Shown: piece by piece, positions 1-7,803 of the stretch
Position numbering within the stretch: the stretch's first letter is position 1
Layout: each line of letters starts with the position of its first letter
NCBI GenBank assembly: GCA_023247275.1
Contig: JAHFGT010000014.1
Location: 1-41,817 of the forward strand
Reading direction: 5' to 3'
DNA length: 41,817 bases
Source: Candidatus Omnitrophota bacterium
Lineage (GTDB): Bacteria > Omnitrophota > Gorgyraeia > Aquiviventales > Aquiviventaceae
The notes under the pieces: generated by a model
Told to the model about the DNA's origin: nothing
Seen by the model: only the letters and a program-made list of their open reading frames with translations
Databases searched by the model: none
Position numbers and translations under genes: made by a program

Positions 1-1324
1 TGCAATAGTCGCCTGGCCGTTTGACCGCGGTCAACAACCCTTCGATCGACAGATACCCAAGGCTTTCCACCTTGAGGAACTTGCGGATCTCTTCGAGCGA
101 CATCGTATTCGCGATCAGCTCTTTCTTGGTCGGAAAATCGATCCCGTAGAAGCAGGAAAATTTGGTCGGCGGGCAGCTGATCCGCAGATGGATCTCCCGA
201 GCACCGGCCTCACGCAGGCTTTTGACCCGGGCCCGGGTCGTCGTGCCGCGCACGATCGAGTCATCAACAATGACCAGCCGCTGGCCCCGGATAATCTCTT
301 TAATCGGATTGAATTTGACCCGGATTTTCAAATCGCGGATCTCTTGCGCCGGCTGAATAAATGTTCGGCCCACGTAGTGGTTACGGGTCATTCCAATCGT
401 GTACGGGATCTTCGACTCCAAGCTGTACCCCAGCGCGGCGAAGTTGCCAGAGTCTGGGATCGGCATAACCAGGTCGGCCTCGACCGGATATTCGCGCGCG
501 AGCTGGCGCCCAAGTTTGACCCGGACCGCTTGGACGCTCTCGTCAAACACATGGGAGTCCGGCCGGGCAAAATAGACATGCTCGAACAAACAGTGCGTCC
601 GCGCATGCGTTTGTCCTTTGAAGGGAGAGAGCGAGCGAATCCCAGAGGAGTTGATCAGCACCACCTCACCCGGCTCAACTTCGCGGACGAACTTCGCGCC
701 GATGATATCTAACGCACAGGTCTCTGACGCGAGGACATAGCTGCGGTTCAGCCGGCCGATGCACAGCGGCCGAAACCCGTTCGGGTCGCGGCAGCCGATC
801 AGCAGCTCTTCGGTGAGGAACAGCAGCGTAAAAGCGCCCTTGAGCTCGCGCAGGCAGTCGATCAGGTCATCCTCGAACTGCTTGTTGGTCGACCGGGCCA
901 ACAGGTGCAGGATGATCTCGCTATCGACGGTGGTTTCAAAGATCGAGCCGGTCGCCTCGAGCTGCTGGCGCAGCTCATACGCGTTGACCAGGTTGCCGTT
1001 ATGCGCGACCGCGATCGATCCGCGCTTATAACTAACAACCAGTGGCTGCGAATTGCGCAACGTGCTGGAGCCGGTGGTCGAGTACCGGGTGTGCCCGACC
1101 GCCATGCGGCCTGGCAACCCGTGCAGGTTGGTCTCGTTGAACACTTCAGACACCAGCCCCATGCCTTTGTGCGTATGCATCGTCTTGCCGTCATACGTCA
1201 CGATCCCGGCCGCCTCTTCGCCCCGATGCTGCAGCGAGTACAGTCCAAGATACGTCAGCCGGGCCGCATCCCGATGGCCGTAGATCCCGAACAACCCGCA
1301 GTAATGTTTCACATTCTGATCCAT
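1..1324 (-). CDS. purF: amidophosphoribosyltransferase PurF (3' end cut by window edge)
   Basis: PurF makes phosphoribosylamine from PRPP and glutamine, the first committed step of purine synthesis. The 441 visible residues start MDQNVKHYCGLFGIYGHRD. Cys9 would be the N-terminal nucleophile after removal of a short propeptide, as in Bacillus-type PurF. LQHRGEEAAGI and VGHTRYSTTG of the glutamine amidohydrolase domain follow. The PRPP-binding motif VIVDDSIVRGTT lies in the phosphoribosyltransferase half. Cysteines in the CLFEHVYFARPDS and SCFYGIDFPT contexts, and the final GDYC, match [4Fe-4S] ligands of the Bacillus-type enzyme. The window ends inside the expected CxxC. The start lies 9 bp after the toxin stop, so expression probably depends on read-through of the toxin-antitoxin genes or on their promoter. 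Confidence 0.96.
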   Translation of the reverse strand, partial: MDQNVKHYCGLFGIYGHRDAARLTYLGLYSLQHRGEEAAGIVTYDGKTMHTHKGMGLVSEVFNETNLHGLPGRMAVGHTRYSTTGSSTLRNSQPLVVSYKRGSIAVAHNGNLVNAYELRQQLEATGSIFETTVDSEIILHLLARSTNKQFEDDLIDCLRELKGAFTLLFLTEELLIGCRDPNGFRPLCIGRLNRSYVLASETCALDIIGAKFVREVEPGEVVLINSSGIRSLSPFKGQTHARTHCLFEHVYFARPDSHVFDESVQAVRVKLGRQLAREYPVEADLVMPIPDSGNFAALGYSLESKIPYTIGMTRNHYVGRTFIQPAQEIRDLKIRVKFNPIKEIIRGQRLVIVDDSIVRGTTTRARVKSLREAGAREIHLRISCPPTKFSCFYGIDFPTKKELIANTMSLEEIRKFLKVESLGYLSIEGLLTAVKRPGDYC

Positions 1325-1333
1325 CTATCGCCT

Positions 1334-1609
1334 TTAGGAGTGCCGGAGGTAACGCCGGACATCTTCATGGTCACCCAGCAAGACGAGCACGATGGCATCG
1401 CCGTGGAGTTGAAATAAGACCCGAAGATCCATGTTCACGCTGATTTCAAAGTTCCCGTGCAGGAGCTTCTTGAGCCAAAGCGACTTGGGTTTCGTCGGAG
1501 TGCCCAGATGCTCCAAGAAGGTGTGGAGCTGGTACCACGTCTTCTCTTGCAAGTGCTTGGGGAGCTTCCCGAATCCGCGGTGGAATGCAGGAAGCTGGAC
1601 AACCCTCAT
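1334..1609 (-). CDS. RelE/ParE-family toxin-like protein
   Basis: A 91-residue basic protein with the size and pattern of the RelE/ParE/HigB fold: an N-terminal helical hairpin (FHRGFGKLPKHLQEKTWYQL), then strands with LHGNFEISVNMDLRVLFQL and a C-terminal VLVLLGDHEDVRRYL. The N-x-D-x-R and GDHEDV patterns are common in RelE-like mRNA interferases. Its ATG overlaps the antitoxin stop (ATGA, 1606-1609), which implies translational coupling. The family assignment is by fold pattern and gene pairing. Ribonuclease activity is inferred. It sits inside the purine operon, immediately before purF. Confidence 0.78.
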   Translation of the reverse strand: MRVVQLPAFHRGFGKLPKHLQEKTWYQLHTFLEHLGTPTKPKSLWLKKLLHGNFEISVNMDLRVLFQLHGDAIVLVLLGDHEDVRRYLRHS

Positions 1610-1893
1610 CCCTTGATGCGTTGCTTTAGATCGGCGAGGAACGTCTGCGCGTCAGGATAGACCTTGCCCTTGCCGGCTTTGAGTTCTTCACGGACTTTTC
1701 GGTTCAGCGCCCGCCAATCATCGTCCGAGAGCTCTAATGGCCGTGCGTGTTCGGATTCGATGTCCATCGGCACGATCATGAGGACGCCGTTTTTTTCCGC
1801 CACATCCACCCAGCTTTTCGGATTCACCCCGAGGCGCTTGGCCAACGGCGCAGGGATCGTCAATTGCCGTTTCACGTTCAACTGTCGCAGCAT
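1606..1893 (-). CDS. AbrB/MazE-type antitoxin
   Basis: A 95-residue protein. Residues 1-45 (LNVKRQLTIPAPLAKRLGV, then WVDVAEKNGVLMIVPM) show the swapped-hairpin AbrB/SpoVT DNA-binding pattern. The C-terminal half is charged and helical (SDDDWRALNRKVREELKAGKG) and would be the toxin-binding segment. The ATG at 1893 is preceded by a strong GGAGGTGA ribosome-binding site. Directly upstream is a promoter whose spacer carries two direct TCATACT repeats, a plausible operator for autoregulation. AbrB-type antitoxins with RelE-like toxins are an accepted pairing. Confidence 0.82.
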   Translation of the reverse strand: MLRQLNVKRQLTIPAPLAKRLGVNPKSWVDVAEKNGVLMIVPMDIESEHARPLELSDDDWRALNRKVREELKAGKGKVYPDAQTFLADLKQRIKG

Positions 1894-1915
1894 GCGCCTT
1901 CACCTCCCATATGGA

Positions 1916-1944
1916 ATAATATCATACTTTCATACTGTATTCAA
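1916..1944 (-). promoter_or_regulatory. toxin-antitoxin promoter with operator-like direct repeat
   Basis: Read on the minus strand, TTGAAT (1939-1944) and TATTAT (1916-1921) are separated by exactly 17 bp. The spacer holds two copies of AGTATGA (plus-strand TCATACT at 1922-1928 and 1930-1936), 8 bp apart. The AT-rich patch is unlike the GC-rich surroundings. The promoter would drive the antitoxin, the toxin and probably purF. Confidence 0.68.
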
Positions 1945-1964
1945 TATGAGGCCCTGTCGCTTCT

Positions 1965-2018
1965 GGGGAGTGTCCGCGTGCGATGCCGCAGGCTGGACAG
2001 CTATCAGCATCACTCCCC
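1965..2018. repeat. inverted repeat between TPR gene and toxin-antitoxin promoter
   Basis: GGGGAGTG (1965-1972) and CACTCCCC (2011-2018) form an 8-bp stem around a 38-base interior. There is no U tract, so it is not a convincing terminator. It occupies most of the short gap after the TPR gene and may be a small element. Confidence 0.35.
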
Positions 2019-2041
2019 ATGAGCTCGACGGTGGTTGCCGT

Positions 2042-3010
2042 TCATCGGCTATCGGCGACGCGAGCCGTAGCCGCAGGCTGTTCGGGTCGTGAGCGCTGGG
2101 CGGTGCGATACCGACGCAACTGTTGCTCGACATCCTTGGCCATGGCGGTTTGGTGAGCCGCCACCTCGCGCAGTAGCGTCTGCGCCTGCTCCAATTGATC
2201 GACCGCTTGCGGCTGGTCGCCGGTGGCCCAGTACACATCAGCCAGCCGAATCCGCAAGCCGGCCTCATCGTCTCCGCCAGTCTCGATCGCCTGCCGGTAC
2301 AGGTCGATGGCGCGCGGGTAGGCGGCCGCATTCGCATAACAGTCGGCGATCGACCCGATCGCCCCGGGGATCAGCTCAGCGGCTGGCGCAATCCGCTCCA
2401 ACAACTGGGGAATGGTTTCGCAGTCACTGACATGGCCGCTAGTGCGATACGCTTCGACTAAACGCCAGAGCGCGACCCCGTCGTCAGGATGGTCCTCTAC
2501 CCACTGTGCGAGCCACTGTCGATACGCGGTGGCCACGGCGCCCTGGTCTGGCGCCTGCCCTGGGACCAACCCATCGATCAGTTGCTCCACTTCAGTCTTT
2601 GACAAGGGTGCGCCAGCAGGAATGACCGCGTGATGCCGCACCACGACGATCCGCTGCTCGCGCAATGCGTCATTCAGCGATTCCAGTCGGTCCCACGCGG
2701 TCCGTTTGATCTGCACCGTCATCAGGTACGGTCGGTTGCGCGTCGGCTGCGGATGCTGGGAGATTTCGATTCCCAGGATATCTTCCGGCCCAAGCTCGAC
2801 CTGTTTGGATACCCAGACCCGCTGCCGCTGGCCTAGATCCGGAAGCTGTTGCCAATTGTCCGGGTCAGCGACCTGCTCGCCTGCAGCGGCGATGCGTCGC
2901 AATTCGACCCGCTGTTGACCCAGCCCATAGAACCCTTCTTGGGCCGCACACGGACTCGCTAAGATTCCTGAGCCTGCTACGACGATCACCAGTTGTGCAA
3001 GCCGTCGCAT
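2042..3010 (-). CDS. secreted tetratricopeptide-repeat protein
   Basis: 322 residues. Residues 1-23 form a Sec signal peptide (MRRLAQLVIVVAGSGILASPCAAQ, cleavage near CAA/QE). A mixed region of about 120 residues follows. From about residue 150 to 290 there are TPR-like helical pairs, such as GSIADCYANAAAYPRAIDLYRQA, RLADVYWATGDQPQAVDQLEQA and the start of a further helix. It should act as a periplasmic or envelope scaffold. It follows purL with a 17-bp gap and precedes the toxin-antitoxin genes, so it is a non-purine passenger of the purine operon. I do not recognise a specific orthologue. Confidence 0.75.
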   Translation of the reverse strand: MRRLAQLVIVVAGSGILASPCAAQEGFYGLGQQRVELRRIAAAGEQVADPDNWQQLPDLGQRQRVWVSKQVELGPEDILGIEISQHPQPTRNRPYLMTVQIKRTAWDRLESLNDALREQRIVVVRHHAVIPAGAPLSKTEVEQLIDGLVPGQAPDQGAVATAYRQWLAQWVEDHPDDGVALWRLVEAYRTSGHVSDCETIPQLLERIAPAAELIPGAIGSIADCYANAAAYPRAIDLYRQAIETGGDDEAGLRIRLADVYWATGDQPQAVDQLEQAQTLLREVAAHQTAMAKDVEQQLRRYRTAQRSRPEQPAATARVADSR

Positions 3011-3027
3011 CCCGGGTGACCTCCGCG

Positions 3028-5436
3028 TTATGTCGCTGTCACGCGCAGTCGGCTGACAAGCCCTTGCCGCCAGCTGTCGTTGAGTTCGCCGACTGGAACC
3101 TGAATGACATTCCCCATGATGAGTCGCTCACCGCCGACCTGGCCGATGATCGTAGCCGGCACGTGGTGTTGACGAGCCGACGTGAGTAGCGGGTCGACGA
3201 TCGAGGCGGCGCAGCTGACCACCACGCGCCCGGCCGATTCTCCAAACAACAGCGCATCGGTCCGGATGCGCGGTGTCGCTCGCACGCGCGAGAGCTGGAT
3301 CGTGGCTCCGATCAGATGCTCCGCATCCGCGACACAACTCTCAGCGATCGCCACCGCCAGCCCGCCGTCTGAGCAGTCGTGCGCTGACCGTAACCAGCCT
3401 CGAGCGGCTGCAGCCACCAACCACCGCTGGAGCGCGCGCTCAGCGGCCAGGTCCACTCGAGGCGGCTTGCCGGCACGTCGACCATGCACGAGCGACACAT
3501 ACTCGCTGCCGCCGAGCTCTTGTCGTGTCGTCCCCAGCAGCACAATCGCGTCGCCGGCTCCTTTGAATCCCATCGTCACCGGCCCACCATGTTGTTCCGC
3601 CTGTCCGGATGTCTGCTGTCTGCTGTCTGCTGTCTGAATCAGTCCAATCATGCCGATGACCGGCGTGGGATCGATCGCCCCGCGCGGGCTTTCATTGTAG
3701 AAACTCACATTGCCGCCGGTCACTGGCGTGCCGAATGCTCGGCACGCCTGCGCGATGCCCCGCACGCACTCTTTGAACTGCCACATGATCTGCGGATCTT
3801 CAGGGTTGCCGAAGTTCAAACAGTCGGTGATCGCCAAGGGGACAGCACCCACGCACGCCACATTGCGCGCGGCCTCAGCGACCGCCAGCTTGCCGCCCTC
3901 ACATGGATCCAGATAACAGTACCGGCCGTTGCCGTCTGTTGTGGCCGCCAGCCATTTGTTGGCGCCTTTGAGCCGCAACACCGCCGCATCCGCCCGGCCT
4001 GGCAACACCACCGTGCTGGTCTGCACCATATGATCATACTGCTCGTAGACGAACGACTTGTTCGCGATCGTCGGCGAAGCCAACAGCTGCTTCAGCGTCC
4101 CGGCCCAGTCTCGCGGCTGCGGCAGCGCGTGAAGCGGCAGCCGTTGCGCAGCGGTCAGATCGGCTGGCCGCTGGACCGGTCGACGATACACCGGGGTTTC
4201 ATCAGCCAGCGCTCGCACCGGAATCTCGGCCACAAGCTGGCCATGGTCCTTGACCCGTAGCCGATGGTCGGCGGTCACCCGGCCGATCTCAACCGCATGC
4301 AACCCCCACGTGGCGAAGATCTGTTTGATCGATTCCAGTCGCTGACGCTTGACCACCAACAGCATCCGCTCTTGCGATTCGGACAGCATCACTTCATACG
4401 GCGTCATGCCGGATTCGCGCCGAGGCACCTGGGCTACGTCGATCTCGATCCCGGTGCCGCCACGGGCCGGCATCTCGCACGTCGAGCAGGTCAGCCCGGC
4501 CGCCCCCATATCTTGGAGGCCAATGACCGCACCGCTGGCGAGCGCTTCCAGCGTCGCCTCGATCAAACACTTCTCGGCGAACGGATCCCCAATCTGCACC
4601 GCCGGCCGGTCAGCCTCTGAGCTGTCGGTGATTTCACGCGAGGCAAAGCTGGCGCCCCCCAACCCATCGCGCCCGGTCGACGAGCCGACGTACAGCACCG
4701 GATTCCCCACGCCCTTGGCCGCCCCATGCGCGATCCGGCCCCGCTCCACCAACCCGAGACACATCACATTGACCAGCGGATTCTCGCGGTAGCAGTCATC
4801 GAACGCAATTTCCCCGCCCACCGTCGGAACGCCGGTGCAGTTGCCATAGTCGGCGATCCCACGCACCACCCCGGTCAACAAAAACCGCGTGCGCGGATCG
4901 TCGAGCGGTCCAAATCGCAGCGAGTTTAAGAGGGCAATCGGCCGCGCGCCCATCGTGAAGATGTCACGCAGGATTCCACCGACGCCGGTGGCAGCGCCTG
5001 CGTGCGGTTCGACCGCTGAGGGATGGTTGTGCGATTCGATTTTGAACGCGACCGCCAACCCATCGCCCAGGTCGATCAGCCCGGCGTTCTCCTTACCGGC
5101 CGGCACCAGGACCCGCTTGCCGCTGGTGGGTAATGTGCGCAGATAAATCTTCGAACTTCCGTACGAACAGTGCTCTGACCACATGACGCCAAAGATTCCA
5201 ACCTCAGTGAGCGTTGGCTGACGTCCGAGGAGTCGCACCACATGGTTCCATTGCTCGCCGGTCAGATTGTGCGACCGCGCCACGCGTTTGAGCTGCTCCA
5301 GCGAAACGCTGGCCCCAGAAGCGGAGAGAGGTGCGGGGTAGGGGGTGGGGGGTGGGGGGTGCTCGCCCCGCGCCCTGCTCTGGTTGCCCCGCACGCGGAT
5401 TTGTTGCGACATCACACGAGAACCGGTTCTAGGCAT
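3028..5436 (-). CDS. purL: phosphoribosylformylglycinamidine synthase subunit PurL
   Basis: PurL is the ATP-dependent synthase subunit that converts FGAR to FGAM with PurQ and PurS. The 802-residue frame contains [15 protein letters not shown] near residue 85, then PVIGMIGLI and [12 protein letters not shown] of the AIRS-like domains. It is longer than the usual size of about 730-750 because of two extra stretches. One is a Pro/Ser-rich N-terminal segment (about residues 20-44) encoded by a G-run repeat. The other is a polar loop (about residues 600-615) encoded by a heptamer repeat. The start is uncertain: ATG at 5436 overlaps the end of purQ by 8 bp, and ATG at 5412 is an alternative. The rest of the frame is intact, so the enzyme is probably functional. 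Confidence 0.95.
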   Translation of the reverse strand: MPRTGSRVMSQQIRVRGNQSRARGEHPPPPTPYPAPLSASGASVSLEQLKRVARSHNLTGEQWNHVVRLLGRQPTLTEVGIFGVMWSEHCSYGSSKIYLRTLPTSGKRVLVPAGKENAGLIDLGDGLAVAFKIESHNHPSAVEPHAGAATGVGGILRDIFTMGARPIALLNSLRFGPLDDPRTRFLLTGVVRGIADYGNCTGVPTVGGEIAFDDCYRENPLVNVMCLGLVERGRIAHGAAKGVGNPVLYVGSSTGRDGLGGASFASREITDSSEADRPAVQIGDPFAEKCLIEATLEALASGAVIGLQDMGAAGLTCSTCEMPARGGTGIEIDVAQVPRRESGMTPYEVMLSESQERMLLVVKRQRLESIKQIFATWGLHAVEIGRVTADHRLRVKDHGQLVAEIPVRALADETPVYRRPVQRPADLTAAQRLPLHALPQPRDWAGTLKQLLASPTIANKSFVYEQYDHMVQTSTVVLPGRADAAVLRLKGANKWLAATTDGNGRYCYLDPCEGGKLAVAEAARNVACVGAVPLAITDCLNFGNPEDPQIMWQFKECVRGIAQACRAFGTPVTGGNVSFYNESPRGAIDPTPVIGMIGLIQTADSRQQTSGQAEQHGGPVTMGFKGAGDAIVLLGTTRQELGGSEYVSLVHGRRAGKPPRVDLAAERALQRWLVAAAARGWLRSAHDCSDGGLAVAIAESCVADAEHLIGATIQLSRVRATPRIRTDALLFGESAGRVVVSCAASIVDPLLTSARQHHVPATIIGQVGGERLIMGNVIQVPVGELNDSWRQGLVSRLRVTAT
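3610..3637. repeat. heptamer tandem repeat inside purL
   Basis: Four consecutive 7-bp units TGTCTGC, TGTCTGC, TGTCTGC, TGTCTGA. On the coding strand this reads as repeated GCAGACA and gives a Gln/Thr/Ser-rich loop in PurL. The unit resembles the GAGACAA heptamers at 10186-10220 and the GAGACTG heptamers at 24762-24796. Confidence 0.85.
5335..5359 (+). repeat. four-run G tract (G-quadruplex-type) in purL 5' coding region
   Basis: Runs of 4, 5, 6 and 6 G are separated by TA, T and T on the plus strand, which is the template strand of purL. On the coding strand this is C-rich and encodes a Pro-rich stretch near residue 30. It meets the usual four-run G-quadruplex pattern. Folding is inferred. 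Confidence 0.7.
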
Positions 5437-6208
5437 GGGTCAGCGATTGAATCATCGACTCGAAGATGAGCCGGCCGTCAGACGAGCCGAGTGCGGGTTC
5501 CGCGCTTCGCTCTGGGTGTGGCATCAGCCCCAGCACATTGCCGGCCGGGTTGCACAGCCCAGCGATGGCGTCGATCGAGCCATTCGGATTGGCCGCGTCG
5601 GTGAGCTGGCCCTGCGCGTCGCAGTAGCGGAACACCACTTGTGAAGTCCCACGGGCTTTGCCCGTGGGACGGAACCCTGAGCGAGTCCCTCGACTCGCTT
5701 CGCTCGCTTGGGACGAGTCGACGGGTCGATTCGCCTGGATCGATTTCAACGTCTGCTCGTCGACGGTGTAGTTGCCTTCGTTATGGGCGATCGGCAGCCG
5801 CAGGATCTGGCCTTCAACGCACCGGTTCGTAAACGGCGTATCGGTCCGCTCCACCCGCAGATTCACAAACCGGCAGATGAATCGCAAGCTGGTGTTGCGG
5901 CTCATGACGCCGGGCAACAACCCAGTCTCGAGCAGAATTTGAAAGCCGTTGCAGATCCCCAGCACCAACCCGCCGTCCTTCGCAAAGGCGCTGACCGCGT
6001 CCATGACCGGCGACAGCCGCGCGATCGCCCCGGTGCGCAAATAGTCGCCATAGCTGAACCCGCCTGGCAGCACGACCGCCTCACACCCGTGCAGATCGGT
6101 CGACTGATGCCACAACCGGACCGCGGACTGCTTCAGCACATCGCGCAGGACATACAAGCAGTCCTGATCACAGTTGGACCCTGGGAACACGATAATACCG
6201 AATTTCAT
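5429..6208 (-). CDS. purQ: phosphoribosylformylglycinamidine synthase subunit PurQ (with in-frame insert)
   Basis: PurQ is the glutaminase subunit that feeds ammonia to PurL. Class I amidotransferase motifs are clear: PGSNCDQD at 9-16, [18 protein letters not shown] near 47-64, the nucleophile in [10 protein letters not shown] (Cys86), and a C-terminal GLMPHPER with the catalytic His/Glu. At 259 residues it is longer than usual (about 225-235). The excess is an insert of about 29 residues (161-189) between LKSIQAN and QVVFRYCD, encoded by a palindromic repeat. The insert keeps the frame and lies outside the catalytic motifs. The ATG overlaps the preceding nucleotidyltransferase stop (ATGA, 6205-6208). 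Confidence 0.95.
   Translation of the reverse strand: MKFGIIVFPGSNCDQDCLYVLRDVLKQSAVRLWHQSTDLHGCEAVVLPGGFSYGDYLRTGAIARLSPVMDAVSAFAKDGGLVLGICNGFQILLETGLLPGVMSRNTSLRFICRFVNLRVERTDTPFTNRCVEGQILRLPIAHNEGNYTVDEQTLKSIQANRPVDSSQASEASRGTRSGFRPTGKARGTSQVVFRYCDAQGQLTDAANPNGSIDAIAGLCNPAGNVLGLMPHPERSAEPALGSSDGRLIFESMIQSLTHA
5642..5728. repeat. palindromic repeat inserted in frame in purQ
   Basis: 87 bp (29 codons). It contains the hairpin GTCCCACGGGC/GCCCGTGGGAC with a TT-type loop, and a second palindromic part around GACTCGCTTCGCTCGCTTGG and its complement. Related modules occur at 33661-33780 (GT87 gene) and 37620-37677 (DUF255 gene). It interrupts an otherwise normal PurQ alignment. Confidence 0.8.
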
Positions 6209-6606
6209 CGATTTCTTTTCGGTTGAGGACGACGGAGCAGCTTTGTGATGTCTAGCTTGTCCTGAGGTCTCCCAGCGACTTTCTTGGCCGCAATTAATTC
6301 AGCCTTCCCCAGAATGTTGATCGGCTCCTTGCCATAGTGGCTTGGCGTCCGATGGGCCCAGGCCTCCTCTGGTGACACCCCAGGCAGCGTCATCAGAATA
6401 TCAATCCTCACTGGCGTGACACCAATTTGGAGAATCATCTGAGGATCTTCAAAATCTTTGGGAGCAATCCCCTTCAGTGGGGCGCCAAACACCTTCAAAG
6501 CGTCGTACACATGCTGAGAACTATTCAGGGTCATCGGAATCCAGACGTCCAAATCTTTCGTGAACCGTGGCTGCGCATAAAAGATGACGGCGTGAGCACC
6601 GACCAC
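6205..6606 (-). CDS. nucleotidyltransferase-like protein, N-terminally shortened
   Basis: 133 residues starting with [22 protein letters not shown], the core of a DUF6036/AbiEii-like nucleotidyltransferase. DLD (about 18-20) and the later VRIDIL supply the acidic residues expected of the fold. Full-length relatives usually have about 20-25 residues before the VGGHAV motif. Here the frame is closed by a TGA a few codons upstream and the only start is GTG at 6606, so the protein looks truncated. It overlaps the end of the small gene 6531-6782 in another frame and overlaps purQ by 4 bp. It may be a decayed toxin-antitoxin-like gene. Confidence 0.6.
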   Translation of the reverse strand: MVGAHAVIFYAQPRFTKDLDVWIPMTLNSSQHVYDALKVFGAPLKGIAPKDFEDPQMILQIGVTPVRIDILMTLPGVSPEEAWAHRTPSHYGKEPINILGKAELIAAKKVAGRPQDKLDITKLLRRPQPKRNR

Positions 6607-6782
6607 GAGATGCTTGACCTTAGCGGCTGATCACCTGACTTGCCTCGCAGCTTCAGCCACTCGCCGACCATGGCCCAGCTCGCTTCAAATCGAGCGGCCG
6701 CTCCAGCCCGACGCCAGAACCGGACGTCAAACGCCTCAGCGTCCTCAAACGACTTCGCCTTGTGGACCCAGATCTTCTTCAT
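6531..6782 (-). CDS. small partner protein of the nucleotidyltransferase, probably frameshifted at its 3' end
   Basis: The frame starts MKKIWVHKAKSFEDAEAFD and continues FWRRAGAAARFEASWAMVGEW. This charged helical pattern is familiar from small genes directly upstream of DUF6036-type nucleotidyltransferases. After about residue 52 (RGKSGDQP) the frame runs antisensically through the next gene's coding region in a different frame for 76 bp, so the last 25-30 residues are probably spurious. The ATG shares a base with the DUF1189 stop (TGATG at 6780-6784). Confidence 0.5.
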   Translation of the reverse strand: MKKIWVHKAKSFEDAEAFDVRFWRRAGAAARFEASWAMVGEWLKLRGKSGDQPLRSSISWSVLTPSSFMRSHGSRKIWTSGFR

Positions 6783-7564
6783 CACGCACTGGGCGCCATC
6801 TCGCGGGCTGGCACAGGCTGGGCCAGCACCGCCCAGATCAAATACCCAGCGTACACGCCGCACGATAGCCACCAGGCGTACGGAAATCCCAGACTGCCCA
6901 CACCCAACAGATCCAGCAGCGTGGGCACCGTCAAGGCATACACCCCAAGATTAAACAGCGCCGCGTAGCGCAGTCGTCGGTGGAGCAGCGCCGAGACCAA
7001 CAGCATCAGGAGCGTACCGAGCAGGATCTGCCCAAGCCGCACGGCCGCCAAGACGATCCCGGCCGCCAGCCCGACGATGACCCAGATCCAGGATCGCAGC
7101 CCTTCGGTCACACGCTCGATCATCGGCGCATCCACGACCAGTCCATCGAGCTGCGACATATCGCGCTGGTCGATTCCGTCTGGGGAGCGCACCACCAGCT
7201 GCTGCCGGGTCAACAGCACCGCGTATGGATATGTTGGATCCACTTCGGTGGTCTGGCCGGTGGTATCCAAGGTAAAGACGAGTTCCTTGGTTTTGACGAC
7301 ATACGGCTGCGGCACCGCGCTGGTTACAACCCCATGATGGATCGAAAATTCCGGCAGATACCGCAGCATCCAGGCTTCGAGCTGATCCAACCGCTGCACC
7401 AACACCGGTTGCACCGCGAAGGTCACCACGATCGCCGTCAACGTGATCAGCCCGGCCAGATACCACAGCATTGACGGCACGCTCGCGCTGGCGGCTCGGC
7501 GATACGCCTCACGACTCCAGAAGATCGATCGCGGCCGGACTGGATGCTCCGCGGCTGCCGCCAT
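6782..7564 (-). CDS. DUF1189-family membrane protein
   Basis: 260 residues. An N-terminal cytoplasmic part (PRSIFWSREAYRRA) leads into a transmembrane helix (about 31-50, MLWYLAGLITLTAIVVTFAV). An extracytoplasmic domain of about 100 residues follows, then four C-terminal hydrophobic helices (WIWVIVGLAAGIVLAAVRL, ILLGTLLMLLVSALL, ALFNLGVYALTVPTLLDLL, YAWWLSCGVYAGYLIWAVLA). This fits DUF1189 proteins, whose function is unknown. The start is coupled to purS by TGATG, so it is translated as part of the purine operon. Confidence 0.75.
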   Translation of the reverse strand: MAAAAEHPVRPRSIFWSREAYRRAASASVPSMLWYLAGLITLTAIVVTFAVQPVLVQRLDQLEAWMLRYLPEFSIHHGVVTSAVPQPYVVKTKELVFTLDTTGQTTEVDPTYPYAVLLTRQQLVVRSPDGIDQRDMSQLDGLVVDAPMIERVTEGLRSWIWVIVGLAAGIVLAAVRLGQILLGTLLMLLVSALLHRRLRYAALFNLGVYALTVPTLLDLLGVGSLGFPYAWWLSCGVYAGYLIWAVLAQPVPAREMAPSA

Positions 7565-7803
7565 CAGTCGAGCTCGATGCGGTACTGCTCAACAACCGGG
7601 TTGGCGAGCAACTTCTGGCACATCTGTTCGATCAAGCGTTTCGTGGCGGCCGCTCGGCCATTCGCCAGCTCGATCTCGATGTACTTGCCCATCCGGACCT
7701 CACCGACGCCGCGGAATCCCAGCGACTCCAACGCGCCTTTGATGGTCTTGCCCTGCGCGTCCAGCAGTCCGGGCTTTAAGGTGATGATCACTTTGGCTTT
7801 CAT
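7564..7803 (-). CDS. purS: phosphoribosylformylglycinamidine synthase subunit PurS
   Basis: A 79-residue PurS, the small bridging subunit of the PurLQS complex. It reads MKAKVIITLKPGLLDAQGKT, then ALESLGF, VRMGKYIEIEL and a C-terminal NPVVEQYRIE, all typical. The ATG at 7803 is formed at the edge of a repeat element: the upstream sequence GCAGGTGGTGGG comes from the element and is the only visible ribosome-binding site. The ATG also overlaps the stop of the element-encoded ORF (ATGA, 7800-7803). Confidence 0.94.
   Translation of the reverse strand: MKAKVIITLKPGLLDAQGKTIKGALESLGFRGVGEVRMGKYIEIELANGRAAATKRLIEQMCQKLLANPVVEQYRIELD

Noticed and set aside
188..712. plus-strand open frame of 174 codons
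   Set aside because: It lies wholly opposite purF, which has all its motifs. A high-GC antisense frame.
3484..4260. plus-strand open frame of 258 codons
   Set aside because: Opposite the coding sequence of purL. No domain features.
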